A stretch of 64,000 nucleotides of DNA from Neodiprion pinetum (GCF_021155775.2 NC_060236.1:19890519-19954518), one strand, 5' to 3'. Numbered from the stretch's first letter, positions 1 through 13,199 are shown. The notes: a model not told the origin generated them from the sequence alone. Made by a program: numbers and translations.

Positions 1-3000
1 AGATCATTCGCTCTCACTTGGCTTGATGCACACTTAAAAAGAATGGCATCACAGCATTTTTTTTTTTTTTTTTGTAGATCCAAAGAAAGAATAAATTCAC
101 ATACAAAAGCGGAATACAAATTTCGGAAGTGTTTTAACAGGGCTAAAAATTAAGAATTCGGAACGACTCACATTTTTTTTTTTTTGCGAAGCCATGTATT
201 TTCAGATACCTACATTATTACATATGGATATGTATATATATCGAATCGCAAACTCGGATCATATATGATATAAATATATATACACATGTATATTGAACGG
301 TGACATCTGGTCTTGTAACTTCGCATGGTTCGTATGCAGTATGTATGTCATCCATAATGTATGTACGCGATGATCGGCAGTTCCAATAAGCTCAGCTTCT
401 GAATTGAGTCGATACAGGAACGGCGGCGGGATTCTAATCATAAAAGTTTGATGTACCTCTATTCTTCAGATTTACGTCCGAGAGAGACGGACTTTAAAGT
501 AGTGCGATGGATGTTAGCGACAAGTTCGGATGACGAGAAATCATTACAAGAATTTGTTGAATCGCATTTTGCACGAATGTTTGGGACATTCCGCGCCAAA
601 TCGATCAAATTCTAATTTGATTTAAATATTTTGAAACGAAGCATTTCTACAAATTACTTTGATCCTGTTTTACTACGTGCATTTTGTCAATTTCCAAATT
701 TGTTCAGTGATAAAAAGAAAGCCTGTTTTGAAAATGATAATCAGTCGAGTATCAAATAAGAGAGGATGATTATTCGTTGTCAATTTTTTTTCATTTCCTT
801 CAAGAACTATAGCTTCCATGATATCTTGAAAACGAAAAAATTTTGGGGTGAATAGTGTTTCAAAAAAGTGATTCTTTCAGAAAAATTGAAAATTTTCTAA
901 TTCCAGATTACATTTTAGAGTTGAACAATTACTTTTTGGTTCAGCAGGTCGTTTCATAATCTATCCCGAAAATATTCGATTATTCGATGTCTAAATAACG
1001 CAAGACCATAATTTGTTGTTAAAAAATTCTATCACGTAAATTTTCTCAGAATTTCCTTTCATTTTTCTTAGTACTACTAGAATTATCTAGACTCTTGAGT
1101 CTTGTTTAAAACTGATGCTATTCATTTTGTATCTAAACATTCAGTTTCATATTCTTTATACTTTATTTTTTCATAAAAATTGTTCAAAAATCTATGAATA
1201 TGCGTATCTTGCATGAAAATAAATCTTGATGTGCTGTAAAAAACTAGCGCTATATTTTAATTCAACAATTTTAAACACAAAATAAAAAAAAACATTATTA
1301 CTTAAGGAGGAAATTAAAAGTTATATTTCGCAGCCCTGTGTTACCCATCTGATCAAGCTGGATGTCGATCTTTTCACTTTTTTTACGCTCATCGTCTCGT
1401 AAAATTCCAAGCTAATTAAATGAAAATTAGTGAAAAACGAAACCACTAAAAAACAGCAGCCTTAGCAACAGCATCGGCAATGGCTGAAATATATTCGAAT
1501 TTCGTGATGAAAGCTGCCGGACGAGGAGAAATCAGCTCTACCAACAATTGTAAATAATTAAAACCGGTGTCGAAATCTGAATAATTATAACTCTAAAAGT
1601 CTTAGTAACAGAAATAGTTACAGCTTTGAATAAAAATGAACAAAGAATATTTACCATATAGATAAACCATTGTAAAAATAAAACTAAAATAGGGAAAGTA
1701 GAAATAATTTAGTGCTCGGGAGCTTGTGCCAAGTTCGTTTTTACGGCTGCCATTCAAAGATTGAAGGAAACGTCAGGCAGTGGATTCCGATAAAAAAAAA
1801 AGCCGTCGATATTTCTCCGAGATGTATAAGCTGTGCTGGTGGAGCTTACAACTCTTCGTGAATTCTGACGCGCATCATTTCTTGCGATGAGAATAAATCC
1901 GCGAACTGTATAGTCTCTTGAACGCAGGGAAGAGAGTGAAAAGTTGGGGCTACGGTTAGGGGATGTGGGAGAGGGAGAGATACAGCAGCGAAAGGACACG
2001 CGTCGTTGTCAACGTCGATCCTAGTTCCGTATCTTCTATAGAACGTAGTTACAATATCCAACCTCTCCAGGATATCGAATCGATTTCACGGACTGTATAT
2101 TAAATCAGCTACTCTTTATGCTTTTCTACGTGTATCTCCGCAGTATTTCAAAATCCTGTTCTGTCTGATTGTTGAGATTTTTTTTTTTTTGAATAAATAC
2201 CATAGGATACCAGGCTACTCCCTGTTTGAGCCTGGATTGCAAACTAACCCAACCGATAACCTAACCCAACATTAAAAAGTAGCAGCATTGTCGATTCGAT
2301 CACGAATCCGTGCCTCCATTATCCGCTACGGTATCCATTTCTGCTGGGACCTGAAAGCTGAGATAATATAAATCCTAAGTGCATTCGTCACAAATACTGA
2401 ATATCGTGAGATTTTGTCCATGATTATCGCAGTGCCGTTGCTCAACGTTCAAGGCTTGTTTAAAGGTGAAATCGAAACGAAATTGTTTTTGCTGTCGTAC
2501 TATTGGCACTGAAAATAACATCGGTGCGTTTCAAGAAGTGGCAACAATCCTACAGCCGAAATACTTTTCCAGGCGTGCCAAAGCGGCGGCCATTTTGATT
2601 TCCACACCAACGTCCATATTGATATGCGGACTCTTCTCCTCAACTTTGCATCTCAAGTATTTATACCCGTAAGCTTGTCTAAATTCGAAAAAAAACGTAC
2701 GTCGTCGTTTCCGCAGAAAAAAACAAAATTCGAAACGAATTCGATTTCATTACGAATATAAACCAAGTAAATACCGTACAACGATAGCATAAAAGTTATT
2801 TTTCGTGTGGTCAATAAATTTAGATCAATACTTGTACGAATCGTGGGTACAAGTAAAAAAAAAAAAAAAAAACAACGCCAAAATTACTGTACGAAGACAG
2901 GAATATTCTCCGTCCGAGGGGATTACGAGTATGATACAGGCCGGCTTACACTGATGCGCATCTACGAGAATCGTGGACAGAGGTTTGGGTATAAATCCGG

Positions 3001-3099
3001 TTTGCGTACTCCGGGACGGGACGCAACTCCGTCTGGGATGGCCAAAGGAGGCGAAAATATCCGCGTACATGAGTCGTGGACGGGACGTGAGGCAGGCGA
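1..3099. other. Upstream non-coding DNA
   Basis: AT-rich sequence with homopolymer T and A runs (around 59-73, 173-185, 2180-2191, 2855-2872). No exon, tRNA or domain was recognised; frames of 60-126 codons here are short, low-complexity or overlapping. It holds one dispersed repeat copy (1085-1325). Confidence 0.5.
1085..1325 (+). repeat. Dispersed repeat, copy A
   Basis: About 240 bases match, in reverse complement, the stretch at 19625-19870. Shared blocks include GAGTCTTGTTTAAAACTGAT, ATATGCGTATCTTGCAT and AACTAGCGCTATATTTTAAT, with roughly 15-20% divergence and small indels. No coding capacity is apparent, so this is probably a non-autonomous element. Confidence 0.7.
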
Positions 3100-3300
3100 C
3101 CCTGCAGAGGCAGAGTCGGGGTTGCGGTTCTCAAGGCGCAAACTCGCGCCCCGTCGAGCGCAGCGGCGTGGCGACGAGGGCTCGTAGGGTTCTCCGAGAG
3201 GGGGCGGGGGAGGGTGGGGGGGGGGGGGGGGGGGGGGGCGTGAGGGGTAGCACCGAGGCCGAGAATTCAGTTGTACGCTAACACCCACGCTCATAGTACG
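3100..3300 (+). promoter_or_regulatory. Candidate core promoter in CpG/G-rich block
   Basis: This is the only strongly GC-rich, CpG-dense stretch in the first 25 kb, with a 23-G run at 3216-3238. An exact arthropod initiator TCAGTT lies at 3267-3272 (A+1 at 3269) and a DPE-like GTACG at +28 to +32 (4 of 5 matches). No TATA box is seen. The Corin start-codon exon begins with an acceptor, so its transcription start must be upstream; this is the best candidate visible, but that is inference. Confidence 0.3.
3216..3238 (+). repeat. Poly(G) run of 23 next to candidate promoter
   Basis: A G homopolymer preceded by GGGGCGGGGGAGGGT, able to form G-quadruplexes. It lies 28 bases upstream of the TCAGTT initiator. 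Confidence 0.9.
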
Positions 3301-3451
3301 CACGTCGTCCGGACCCACCACGTGTGTTCCTGCGGAGCAACGAAACCGCGACACGATCCTCCATCCTCCCCCCTTCACCTACCCCTGAAACTTCCCCCGC
3401 TCGACATACTCGTCCGAACGTTGCAAGAAATCTTTTTCCAACACCCCGAAA

Positions 3452-3682
3452 CGCCGTTTTTTTTTTTCCACCCCGGGGAAACTCAGCAGGTCTAACTGTA
3501 CTTCATAGACGTGTCTAAGTAAATAGATAGACACTTAGTTGGACGGATATTTTTTTAATTTGTTCGAACGCCGTTTTTTTCCAACCCGGGGAAATTCAGC
3601 AGATCCAACTATGCTTCATAGACATGTCTAAGTAAATAGATAGACACTTGGTTAGACGGGTATTTTTTGATTTGTCCGAACG
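3452..3682 (+). repeat. Tandem duplication, two 117-bp units
   Basis: Units 3452-3568 and 3569-3682 are about 85-90% identical. Each holds a T-run, CCCGGGGAAA/GGGGAAATT, CAGCAGGTCTAAC-type sequence and TAAGTAAATAGATAGACACT. In each, GTGTCTA/ATGTCTA and TAGACAC form a small inverted repeat. It lies about 180 bases downstream of the candidate promoter. Confidence 0.85.
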
Positions 3683-4295
3683 TTCAATTTCCGCGATATC
3701 GTTTTTTTTATTTTCGTATACATAATTTGCCCGGGGTAAGGAAAAAAAATTTTCACTCGGCACTCCAGACGCGCTTTGACACTGCGATGGTCGGTTATCC
3801 AAGAGTTTTCCGATCGAGGTGTCAGACAGATGGCAACAATGGTGGTGAGCGGAAGTGCTGCAACGCTCAAGTGTAATGATTAGGAATAACAATAAGAATA
3901 ATGATAACAGAAGTAAAAGCGGGAAGGACGATTTTAATGTGAGACATCGCGAATCATAATCATCGCGTATAGTTATGATTAAATTTAAAATGAAATACAA
4001 CAAAACTGATGACAATAATAATAACAATGGGAAGTTATCCGCTGCGCGACGGGACGGTAACAATAATGAATTTTTGAGATTTAAACTAATGTATCACTTA
4101 AATTTTTGCCCAACTATTGATATTATGAATAATCGGTATTGATTTGAGAAAAGGAACAGAGAAACGCGCGTCTTAGATGTATGACGATTGCCTGATTTTT
4201 ATTTTTGTCGGAGGAATGAAGGCATTTTGTTAAATTCTAATGTAAAGATACCTGCGCTCCGAGGGAAAAGCCAAACGACACCTTGGCGTCAGACT

Positions 4296-4301
4296 GTAAG
4301 T
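4296..4301 (+). other. Consensus 5' splice donor, possible end of non-coding first exon
   Basis: GACT|GTAAGT is a full-consensus donor about 1 kb after the candidate promoter. Other donors between them are CGGG|GTAAGG (3735) and GTGAGC (3845). One could splice to the acceptor at 25686, but no transcript evidence is available here. Confidence 0.2.
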
Positions 4302-7300
4302 ATTTTCATTGCTGTTTAAACGGTGAGGCTTATTTTGTATTTTTTATTCACGAGAAAACGGAAAATAAAAAAAGCAAAGTAGAATAATATCTAGCTTGGA
4401 AGAGTTTTATCTGTACAAGTTTTAAATCGTAAAAGTCCAAAAAAAAAAAATCGAATTTGAATATAAAAAATCTGCTGGAGTAATTTTGATGATTTGATCT
4501 TGGAAAAAAAAATTCAAATCAAAGCCGAACGATTTATAAGTTGGAATTTTGAATTCTGAAAATTGAATCAAGGTTGTCAATTTACCATTCTATAATAATC
4601 AGGTCAAATTAGGATACCGTATGATTGCTAAGTCGTAATCTTGATCTTGAAAATGATGTGTCTCAGCATCAAGACACGTCCTGAAATATACCTTAAAGAG
4701 GACGACACGTCTTTACGGCAATATTTGCAACCCGTTCGTTTTCTTCTCTAAATGTCTGAAGGACTTCGTCGTGACCAACGAAAGACGTTTTACAACTCTT
4801 TGTTACCTACAGTGTTTAATGTTGTGATGAAAAGTTGAAAATTTAGTCAGGAATGACGAAAATGCAAGATTCGCAATTATTTCTACAGTCAAAATTTTTT
4901 TAAATTCAACGACACGCTGAAAACCTTAGAAAAGCTCTGACAGATCTGCGAGTTTCGAAATTGTTTTATTTGACATCTGAGTTTGGGTCGGTGTCGTCTG
5001 CTTTACTGAGTCTTAAAGAGGATCGCGTGTCTGTTTTGTTTTGCCCGGGTTACCAACCCTAAGGCGACGGGACTGATGGAGTAGACAGAGCATAGCGGAG
5101 TTTATTTCTTCAAAAAATACATCAGAGAAGCTTCGGAAGTACGCCTATCCGCTGATTCATTTCTCGTTCTCTTCGCGTTTGCTTTCCGTCACCCATTTTG
5201 TTTCATTGCGTATTCGGCGATTCCAAACACCGCCGACAATCTCATTTTCTTATCTCGGACATTTGCGCGAGTCACCGACGCGCTTTTCAAACGACTTTTC
5301 GAGTTTACCTAACCTCCAAAATAACCTGGCAACTACCCAACGTATCAATTCACTTCTAACTCGCTTTAATTCACAATTTAACTCAACGGTATGATTAGGA
5401 ATGAAATTCACGTCACGTCTTACAGACGCCTGAAAGACGTCCAGAAGTATTCGGAAACGATTGAAACAGTTTTCAATATTCTATGCTACGATTTTTTGTT
5501 AATTACGATGTTTAAACGATGAAATCGTATTTAACGTTGAAGACGTCTATTCGTAGTCCGAAGATTTTGATTTCGTTTCTTTTATTTCTTTAATAAACCA
5601 AATATATATCAATACGAGTGTAAAGTTGTTGTAAAAAACCTAGGCTTTCATCGATTGAAAGACAAGACAGCTTTCAAATTACTAAGCCTGGGAAAGAAAG
5701 ACGTTCCGAGTATTACACACGTTTGAATAATCTTCGAAAGGAACTAGCCAAGCTACTCCTCCACTGATAAGAATTTTCATAACGTGGAAAAAAAAAATTC
5801 GCAGACGTCTCAAGCACGTATTTCTACTCCAATTTCGTCTGAGTCGTTTCAGGGCATGGCGGCGAGCTTCTCTGTAAGACGAAGGTATTAAAGCGATGAC
5901 ACGATAGTCTCGCACGTCCGAAGGATGAATTCGTGAAAGCTGTTACAAATAAAATGTTGTACGCCGAATCGTCTCGTATACCGAAAAATTTCCGACCCAC
6001 TATTTTTGAACAAATATATTATCCGATAACTTTGACGAATATCTCACACACTCTTGATTGTTCTTCATCGTATTATATTCTGAAAACTTCAAAGAATTCA
6101 GTGTTCACATTCGAAACTTATCGAAAATAAATCACCATCAAAGGCTGTTAATGATGATCGACACGTTTTGAAAAAAGCGCTAGATAGTTTTTTGTTTCAT
6201 TCAAAATGGCGAATTTTGTGAAATTTTTGTCAATATTAGTGTCCATTATTCAAAAACTTTTGAAAAAAATCTGTTGAGATATCTGAAATTGTTCGTAAGG
6301 TATGTAAAAGTAACTAGAATATAATGAGAAATTAGATTTGATAAGTAGGTATAGGTAGAAGTTTCTCACAGTTCATGAAACGATTTTTAGAATAATTTAA
6401 AAATTTGTCGATGTACAGTCAGAAGTCTTTTGATATTTCTTTGAATTATTTCAAATTGATTTGAGAATGAAACAATATCTGTATATTTGAACATATTATC
6501 GGAAGAAGAACTAAATGCCACGGATTTCTAGCCGAATTATTATCTCGCCGAAATTATTTCTCGCAATCAGGCGTAAAACGGGAATCGAATGAGTTAGCTT
6601 CGTCCCTTCTCCTCCCGCCCGTCTTCTCACGAAACATATTCGATTATCTCTCCAGTTCTTTATAGGTATATATAAATGTATATAGAGCATTCCATGACAT
6701 CTCGATCAAAATTCTACGTCGATGTCGCAGATCTAGGGGTGAGATTGTGATGAAGCGAAATGTTTTGACAGGGTATCATAACTTTTATCCATGTAGATAG
6801 TTGTCGAATACAAATGCAACTCATGCATTCAACAACAACGATACCGTCTTTGTAAACATTTTATATTCCTCGCAATAAGAAGTTCAAAACACGTATTATT
6901 ATTCTGACTTTAGGAAGTATGCCAGATACTGTTGTTCCTTCTCTTTCTCCAATAATTAAATTTATTCTTATCTTTCAGAATTTTACAATTACTTATCATA
7001 ACCATCTTGCAAAATCTCATCTCTGCGATAAAAAATTACAACAAAAATTAAAAAAAAAAAAAACAAGTACAGACGGGACAAAGACGTATATACCTACGAT
7101 AAGTTATGTACCTACATGTATTGGACAGTTTAACATCTGTAGTATGTAGGTACAAAATGACATCTTGTCTGGTTCGCAAAATGCACTGTGCACAACAAGA
7201 CAGGTGGATATATAAAGTGTGTGCGTTGTGTATGTGTATGTGTAAAATAATATATACGTATTATACACACAAACGCAAGCCGAGAGCTTTCCTTTACATT

Positions 7301-10300
7301 GTCGCAATATGACAAAGCAGCCGCTCTACTTTTCTCCCTGCTCCTGTCCTTTCCTTCTCTTCTTCTCATCTCGTCTCTTTGCCCGTCAACAACTCCCACC
7401 GAAAAGCAAAACGAAACTGATTTCTATAGAAGATTAGATATACAAAAAAGCTCAGTTCCCGTTATCACAAATAAAGTTTGTGAAATCTGTCTGCGCGTCT
7501 TCCCTCCTCCCCCCGCCTCGCTCACTCACTCTCTCTCTCTCTTTCTCTCTCCGTCTTTGAAAACGGGATAACCGGCTTCAAATCGACTCGCGATCAGACG
7601 TATTTTTCGTATTTCACTCCGTATTATCCGTCGATTGTTTGACATCGTTCTTCTTTTCAATTCACTCTGAACTTTTTCCTCAAGCCAATTCCCAAGGAGG
7701 AATGAAAATTTCTTGTGAAAACATAAGTTTTTCCTTTATTCGCATTTATGTACAGCGATATATGTGGTTCTACAAACTCAAAAGAAAAAAATGCTACGCT
7801 GTATAAAGTCAACTGTACCTTTCTCCAAGATCGCTTTTGCTACCGGTTTCCAAAAAAAATTCAATATCCATTTTGAAAAACCGTGAAGCTTCAGACGAGA
7901 ATTTGCAGCTCTGCGATAAAAATTGGGGAGCATAGAAAAAATACAATGTTCAACTAATGAAATGTGTTTATTTTTTACCTGAAAAGTCGGACAAAAGTGG
8001 CACATAATTCCCTCTTAACTTTTCTCCCTCATCTGCGGAGAAAAAGTAGCACTTTTCTCCCGCATGTGCGGGAAATATGACCTCATATTAAATTGACGTG
8101 TAACACCTTAGCTCTCGGTATGTGGCAGTTGATGGGACTAATTTCGTGAATGTGACGGAAACGTGTAACAGGAAGTAGAGAGAAGCGCGTGCTGTTCAAT
8201 TTATTCGATTTACTATAATATGATTCTTCGGTCTGGCCTGTATTTGGCGCTTGTGTTGCAGCGTTTTAGCGACCTTTGTCGCTAACCTTAGTTTTGAACA
8301 GCGCAACGCATCGCGATGGACAAATAATATTTTTACAAAAATTTATTACCCGTTCCCGTTTCTTGACTTCCGCCAACCTAAATCCATGCACTGCTTGTTT
8401 GCATTGTTTGGATCTTCTCTTCTTTCATTTTCAAGTCAATAATGTGGCGAGAATTAAGACGCAAATAAAGTCCTTTATGTAACACAGGAATAAAAGTCGA
8501 TTATTCCCTCGTTACATAATGTACTATTTTTTACGTTTTCTGGGGATTTAGCCTAAAATGGAAACCATATTTGGAAAAATTAAACTTTTCTACATTAAAA
8601 AATATCTCGAGTCACGTTATTTTTCCCGTCATAAAGAGACGGTAAAAATTCGATTGCGAAAATCAATCCAGTCAAAGTTCTAAGATCAAAAACGTATTTC
8701 TCGAGAATTAAAGCTACTATTTAAATGTCGAATACTTGCTGGATTTTTACGATTTATCGAAATTGCAGAAGAATATAAATTTTTTAGCTGGGTCGTTTAC
8801 AGATATTCACGGATCAACCCATTTTTTTTTTCCTCTCTCCAAATCACAAGTATCTTCTTCAATTCCGAGTTTATGATTTCAATTTTGTTTCTCACCAAGA
8901 AGTAAAATTTTCATCGTCCTTCGTCGAATTGATTTATCGTACTTGCGAGGGTGCTAAATTTCTATGCGCCAGATTTTCCGTCCATCGGGTTTGACTAACA
9001 ACAAGTACCGCATGACGGTTCGTGGATGGAAACTGCCGGTGCAGCCTCTGTGCTGTGCGGAAAATTGGATTACAAGCAGTAAATGTACGCGGCTTTTCCG
9101 TCGTGTAATTGAATTTACCTGTTTTATAACCTGGTCAACTGCAAACGGTGTGAAATACTACCACATATTTCTAACCGACTCTTATTTTCCGTTACGAAAT
9201 TGAAACCTGCAGGATTTATCTCGAGGAAAAAAAAGAGCGGAGAAACAAAGCTTCGATTTTCGAGTAGTCAATCTTTGGCAAGAAAGAGAGAGGTTTTTTC
9301 ACATGTGTATCATTGTCCCGGTGAAAGAATATTTCTGACTATTTTCATACAATATTCTTAAACACTTTGAAAACCGAACAACTCTGATTTGCTGTCTAAC
9401 TCTCTCTAAATCGTTGATTGCTCGAAACATTTTTTGAACGAATGTTATTTACAATTTCTGTGAAAAATTTACCTTGGAATTTCAATTCCTTGAATCAAAT
9501 TCTTAGAATATCTGAAACTTTCTGTAAAATCTCGATGTTGTACATAACATCAGGTATAATCTTCAAGGGTATTTGAATTGTAATTGTGAAAAAACAGTTT
9601 CTAAACATTTTTGAGGGTGTGCAAAAATGGTTTTTTATTCCACTAAAAATCGTACAGTTTAGCAATCGAGAACGAGACGTAAAACGCATGGAAGAACAAA
9701 AAGCCGTGGAACTTGAGGTAAATTTGATATATACACAGCAATACGGCTGTAAATCCTGAAAGGGTCTGAAATCGCACGCATCATTTATAATCTACCGTAT
9801 ACGAGATATTTTCATTCCATTTTATTCCAATCCTTTTATCTTTTTTTCTCTGCCGTTGAAGGTTAGCTGCATATTTTATATACGAAATATGATTTATCAC
9901 TTGTTTGGTCTTGGTCAAATTTTCATTTATTTCAAATTCGTTTGTGCCTAACGATTGATATTTTTGCAACGCGATGTTGCGATACACGTAACGTTGAAAA
10001 CTTTAAGTTTACCGAAATTTACCTTCGCTAAAGATGATGCCAGTAATCCAAAAAATAAACCATTGATTAGTTTTTATATGAAGAATCTTGTGAAAGTTTC
10101 ACGAATTTCAGACAATTCTATCGTAAGTAAATAACATTTGAAACGGCTCACGCCGTATTTCAGTCCAAGAAGTTTCTCCTGCTTAAGAATAAACACAGTA
10201 TTCTGAAACATTCCTAACTGCAACTCGAGTTCTCTGAATTTTTCGGAATTTTCGCACTGATTTTGCAATACTCATCGAACGCGCAATTTTTAATAATTCA

Positions 10301-11010
10301 ATTTAACCATTTTTTTTATTTTTTTTATTTTTTTTTTAACAACCGTCGACTCGATTTTCTCGACAAAAAATACTAACTCCGTGGCACGAATCGTAAACAT
10401 CCTGAAATTGACGTTTAATTTTTCCTGAGTAGATTCCTGATCCAGGGTTACGAAAAATTCAGTCACCGGAAAATAGTTACTGGTATTGAAATAAATATAC
10501 ATGATATCTACTTGTTCTCCCTGGTATGTTTTAATTAATTAATTGTTCGTTTGATTCAAAGAGGACGCACTAGAATGCAATCAATTCACTAAGATCAATG
10601 CATTGGTTGTTCGATTCAATTTGTCCTTTCTGTCAAAAAGTAAATATTGGCTGAGGATTATTTAAATAATTCGAGTTCTTTGAATCTCCGAAATAATCGC
10701 TTTACTTGAATAATATTTACTCGTGTTAAAATTTTTCGATTTGAATCGCGTAAATATTTTGAAGATTCAATACGCCTCAAATTATCTGAATAGTCCTTGG
10801 CCAATATTTATTTGTTGCTAGAAGATAAACATTTAATCAAACAACTATAGCATTCATCCTTTCGACAATAAGTTTACCGGATTCTAGCGCGCCTTATTCA
10901 AATGAAACAAAGCTGTAATCGAACCAAAGAAATCAGGGAGAGCAAAAAAATTCGTTTACTTAAAAAAAAGGAATTATTTAGTGTGCGAGAAGTGTTTCCT
11001 TGTTTCGAAA

Positions 11011-11012
<2 letters not shown>

Positions 11013-11046
<34 letters not shown>
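11013..11046 (+). repeat. (CT)n dinucleotide microsatellite
   Basis: About 17 CT units ending CTCAG. It resembles an extreme polypyrimidine tract plus acceptor and is followed by GC-richer sequence, but no consistent exon follows. Confidence 0.9.
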
Positions 11047-11047
<1 letters not shown>

Positions 11048-12587
11048 ACAAGTATGACAACATCCTCATCATGGACACCCGGTTCAGTTCCCGTGGATCT
11101 TGATGACTGGAACTCCGAGTCTCGCGTAGCGGTCAAATGATCCTTAGAGTGGCCGGCGTTATCCCTCGGGACAATAATGCGGCACGTGCCGTTTTCAGGG
11201 CGTCCTTTCGGCCGCAGGATTCACGCCCTTGGCCTCTCCGGGGGCCAAAACATGGAAATGAGGAATCCGTCGAGCGAACCGATTCAACTCTAACCCCTCG
11301 TTAGGCGTCAAAGTCGGGATATCATCGACGGAATTGACATAATCAAGTCGAAGCGTGTAATGATACGGGAATGTCTAGTCCCGGTTGAATAGATTTTATG
11401 TACATTTGATTCCAATTCCAAACCGAAGAGACGAACCGTTATGGGGTTTGAAATTAGAAGACCGCTTAGCCGTTGGCTAAAGGCGTTAGAAATTCTTTCG
11501 AGTCGCCAGAAGTTGAAGAGTTGTTTTAGTTAGTAGTTTTGGTGTAAAGCAATTAGTTATTCAGACGCTTGAATTATGTTCTATCCATTTGCGGTCCCGC
11601 GAAGATCACAAATTCTAAGCAAATGGGATTCGTCGAATATCTTTTGGATATTCAAAATCGCTCGAATTCAATTGGGCAAGTCAACCAAGTTATAAAAACG
11701 TGAACGGGACGTGAAAAAGTCGATTTTTCTGAAATTTGTATCTCTTGTAGTTTGTGCTATGATTAAAAAGTTCTCCAAGTTTGAACCTTCTAGGATTTAC
11801 CGTTCGCGTGAAATGCCGTGTCAAAGTTTATCAATTCGACCTAATTGAGGTTTAAGCGCGAATTGTTTTAATCGGTGTGAAAAAAGAGTGGAGAGTGTTT
11901 TGGATTTTGTATGTGATATTGATGTTTTCATTATTTGAAATGTGTTTTATATTTCGAGAGAGTCCATTTACCAAGGGGATGGATCCTGATATGTTGTTGT
12001 TGTTGTTGTCCATTAGGATTGCCAAGTTCAAAAATTCTTAGCTGTTGTAGCATTTATTCACCCTTTGGATTTTGTGGATTAATTTGTTGGAATACCCATT
12101 TTTGACTAAAGTATGACTGATCATTTTTAAATTTTACTTTGTGAAATTTTTATGACATAATAAGATGCTTCTGTCAAATAATGGTACGGCAACATTTCTT
12201 TTATAGCAGAGATATTTATGGGAATTGAAATGAATATATCCGCCTGACCACGTATTCTTTTGATACCAATTGGTTATTGTTTTCCCATTATCATTGATAA
12301 TTAATTACGGTATCCAAAAATCTAATCTGTCTGTTCTTTTTTAACTCATCTGTGAAGTTAAGTCTGGGGTAAGAGTTGTTAAAAGCGTCGACTAAATCCT
12401 GGATTTTGTCTCACTGATTCTATTGCAACTCATGTATGTTGTAGGACATTGAAACTGAAAGACACGTATTTTCTGCGAAAAACGTTTTAAAGGGCTGCAA
12501 ACGACTCCCAAATATCGGTAATCGGGCAACAATAGGCAATCCAATGGGATGTTTTTTCAGTGACGGACAGAAGTGCTTAATATAGTT

Positions 12588-12650
12588 GAATAAAACCAAC
12601 GCTGAAATGTTTCATTTGTCGATAGAAACATTCCAGCGTTGGTTTCATTC
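12588..12650. ncRNA. Hairpin with 26-bp arms, candidate small-RNA precursor
   Basis: Arms 12588-12613 and 12625-12650 are reverse complements with only two mismatches around an 11-base loop (12614-12624). The two mismatches are A/C on the + strand and would be G-U wobbles if the - strand is transcribed, so the RNA stem would be fully paired. The stem partly extends outward. Size and shape fit a pre-miRNA or the core of a MITE; I do not recognise a known miRNA seed. Confidence 0.4.
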
Positions 12651-12834
12651 AAATACACCAAACGCGTCAAGAAGCCAACCCATTGGGTCTTCACCTTTAG
12701 GGATCGTTTTCACCCCTTTAAGCAGTTATTCCGCCGATGAAAAAAAAACATGTCATTTAGTTTTCAATGTTTCGCAATATATGTACATCAATTACAACAA
12801 ATTATAAGAGGGACACTAAACTGGTGTTTCTTGT

Positions 12835-13180
12835 AAGAGTCCTTTGGATCTATGAAGTGACTTGAATTCATTAGAATTCACTTCCAGGTATTTGAACATG
12901 CTGGAAGTCTTTTAAGTCCATAAAGTAACTTGAATTCGTGAGAATTCATTCCCAAGCGTTTGGACTTGCTGAAAGTTTCTCCAGTTTACGAAGTAACTTG
13001 AATTCATCGGAATCATTTACTTGAAGACATCCGAAGTCATTAAAAGTCTTTATTCGTAAAGTGTCTTTAATCCATTTATGAAATTACACTTCCAGGTGTT
13101 TGAACTTGCTAAAAGTCTTATCCGTGAAGTGCTTTCATTGGATTAAAATTCACCTTCAGACGTTTAAACTCCCAGGACGT
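12835..13180 (+). repeat. Degenerate tandem repeat, 68-bp period
   Basis: The phrase AAGTAACTTGAATTCAT/GTG recurs at about 12855, 12923 and 12991, exactly 68 bases apart. It is followed by more decayed units with CTTCCAGGTGTTTGAACTTGC and AAAGTCTTTAT phrases to about 13180. Confidence 0.75.
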
Positions 13181-13199
13181 GCAGTTTTTATTCCATAAA

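Larger units (their letters stand above)
3683..12580. other. Non-coding DNA (upstream region or long first intron)
   Basis: No exon or RNA gene was recognised. The region has purine/pyrimidine tracts (7530-7555 CT-rich), short palindromes near 8030-8080 and 8255-8275, and a (CT)n run ending in CAG at about 11013-11046. That run is followed by a GC-rich 400-base stretch of unknown role. Frames of up to about 90 codons are low complexity. Confidence 0.45.

Noticed and set aside
2962..3378. 138-codon minus-strand frame over the GC-rich block, and overlapping plus-strand frames
   Set aside because: Several frames are open at once because the region is GC-rich. The Pro/Arg runs come from the G homopolymer, and no domain is seen.
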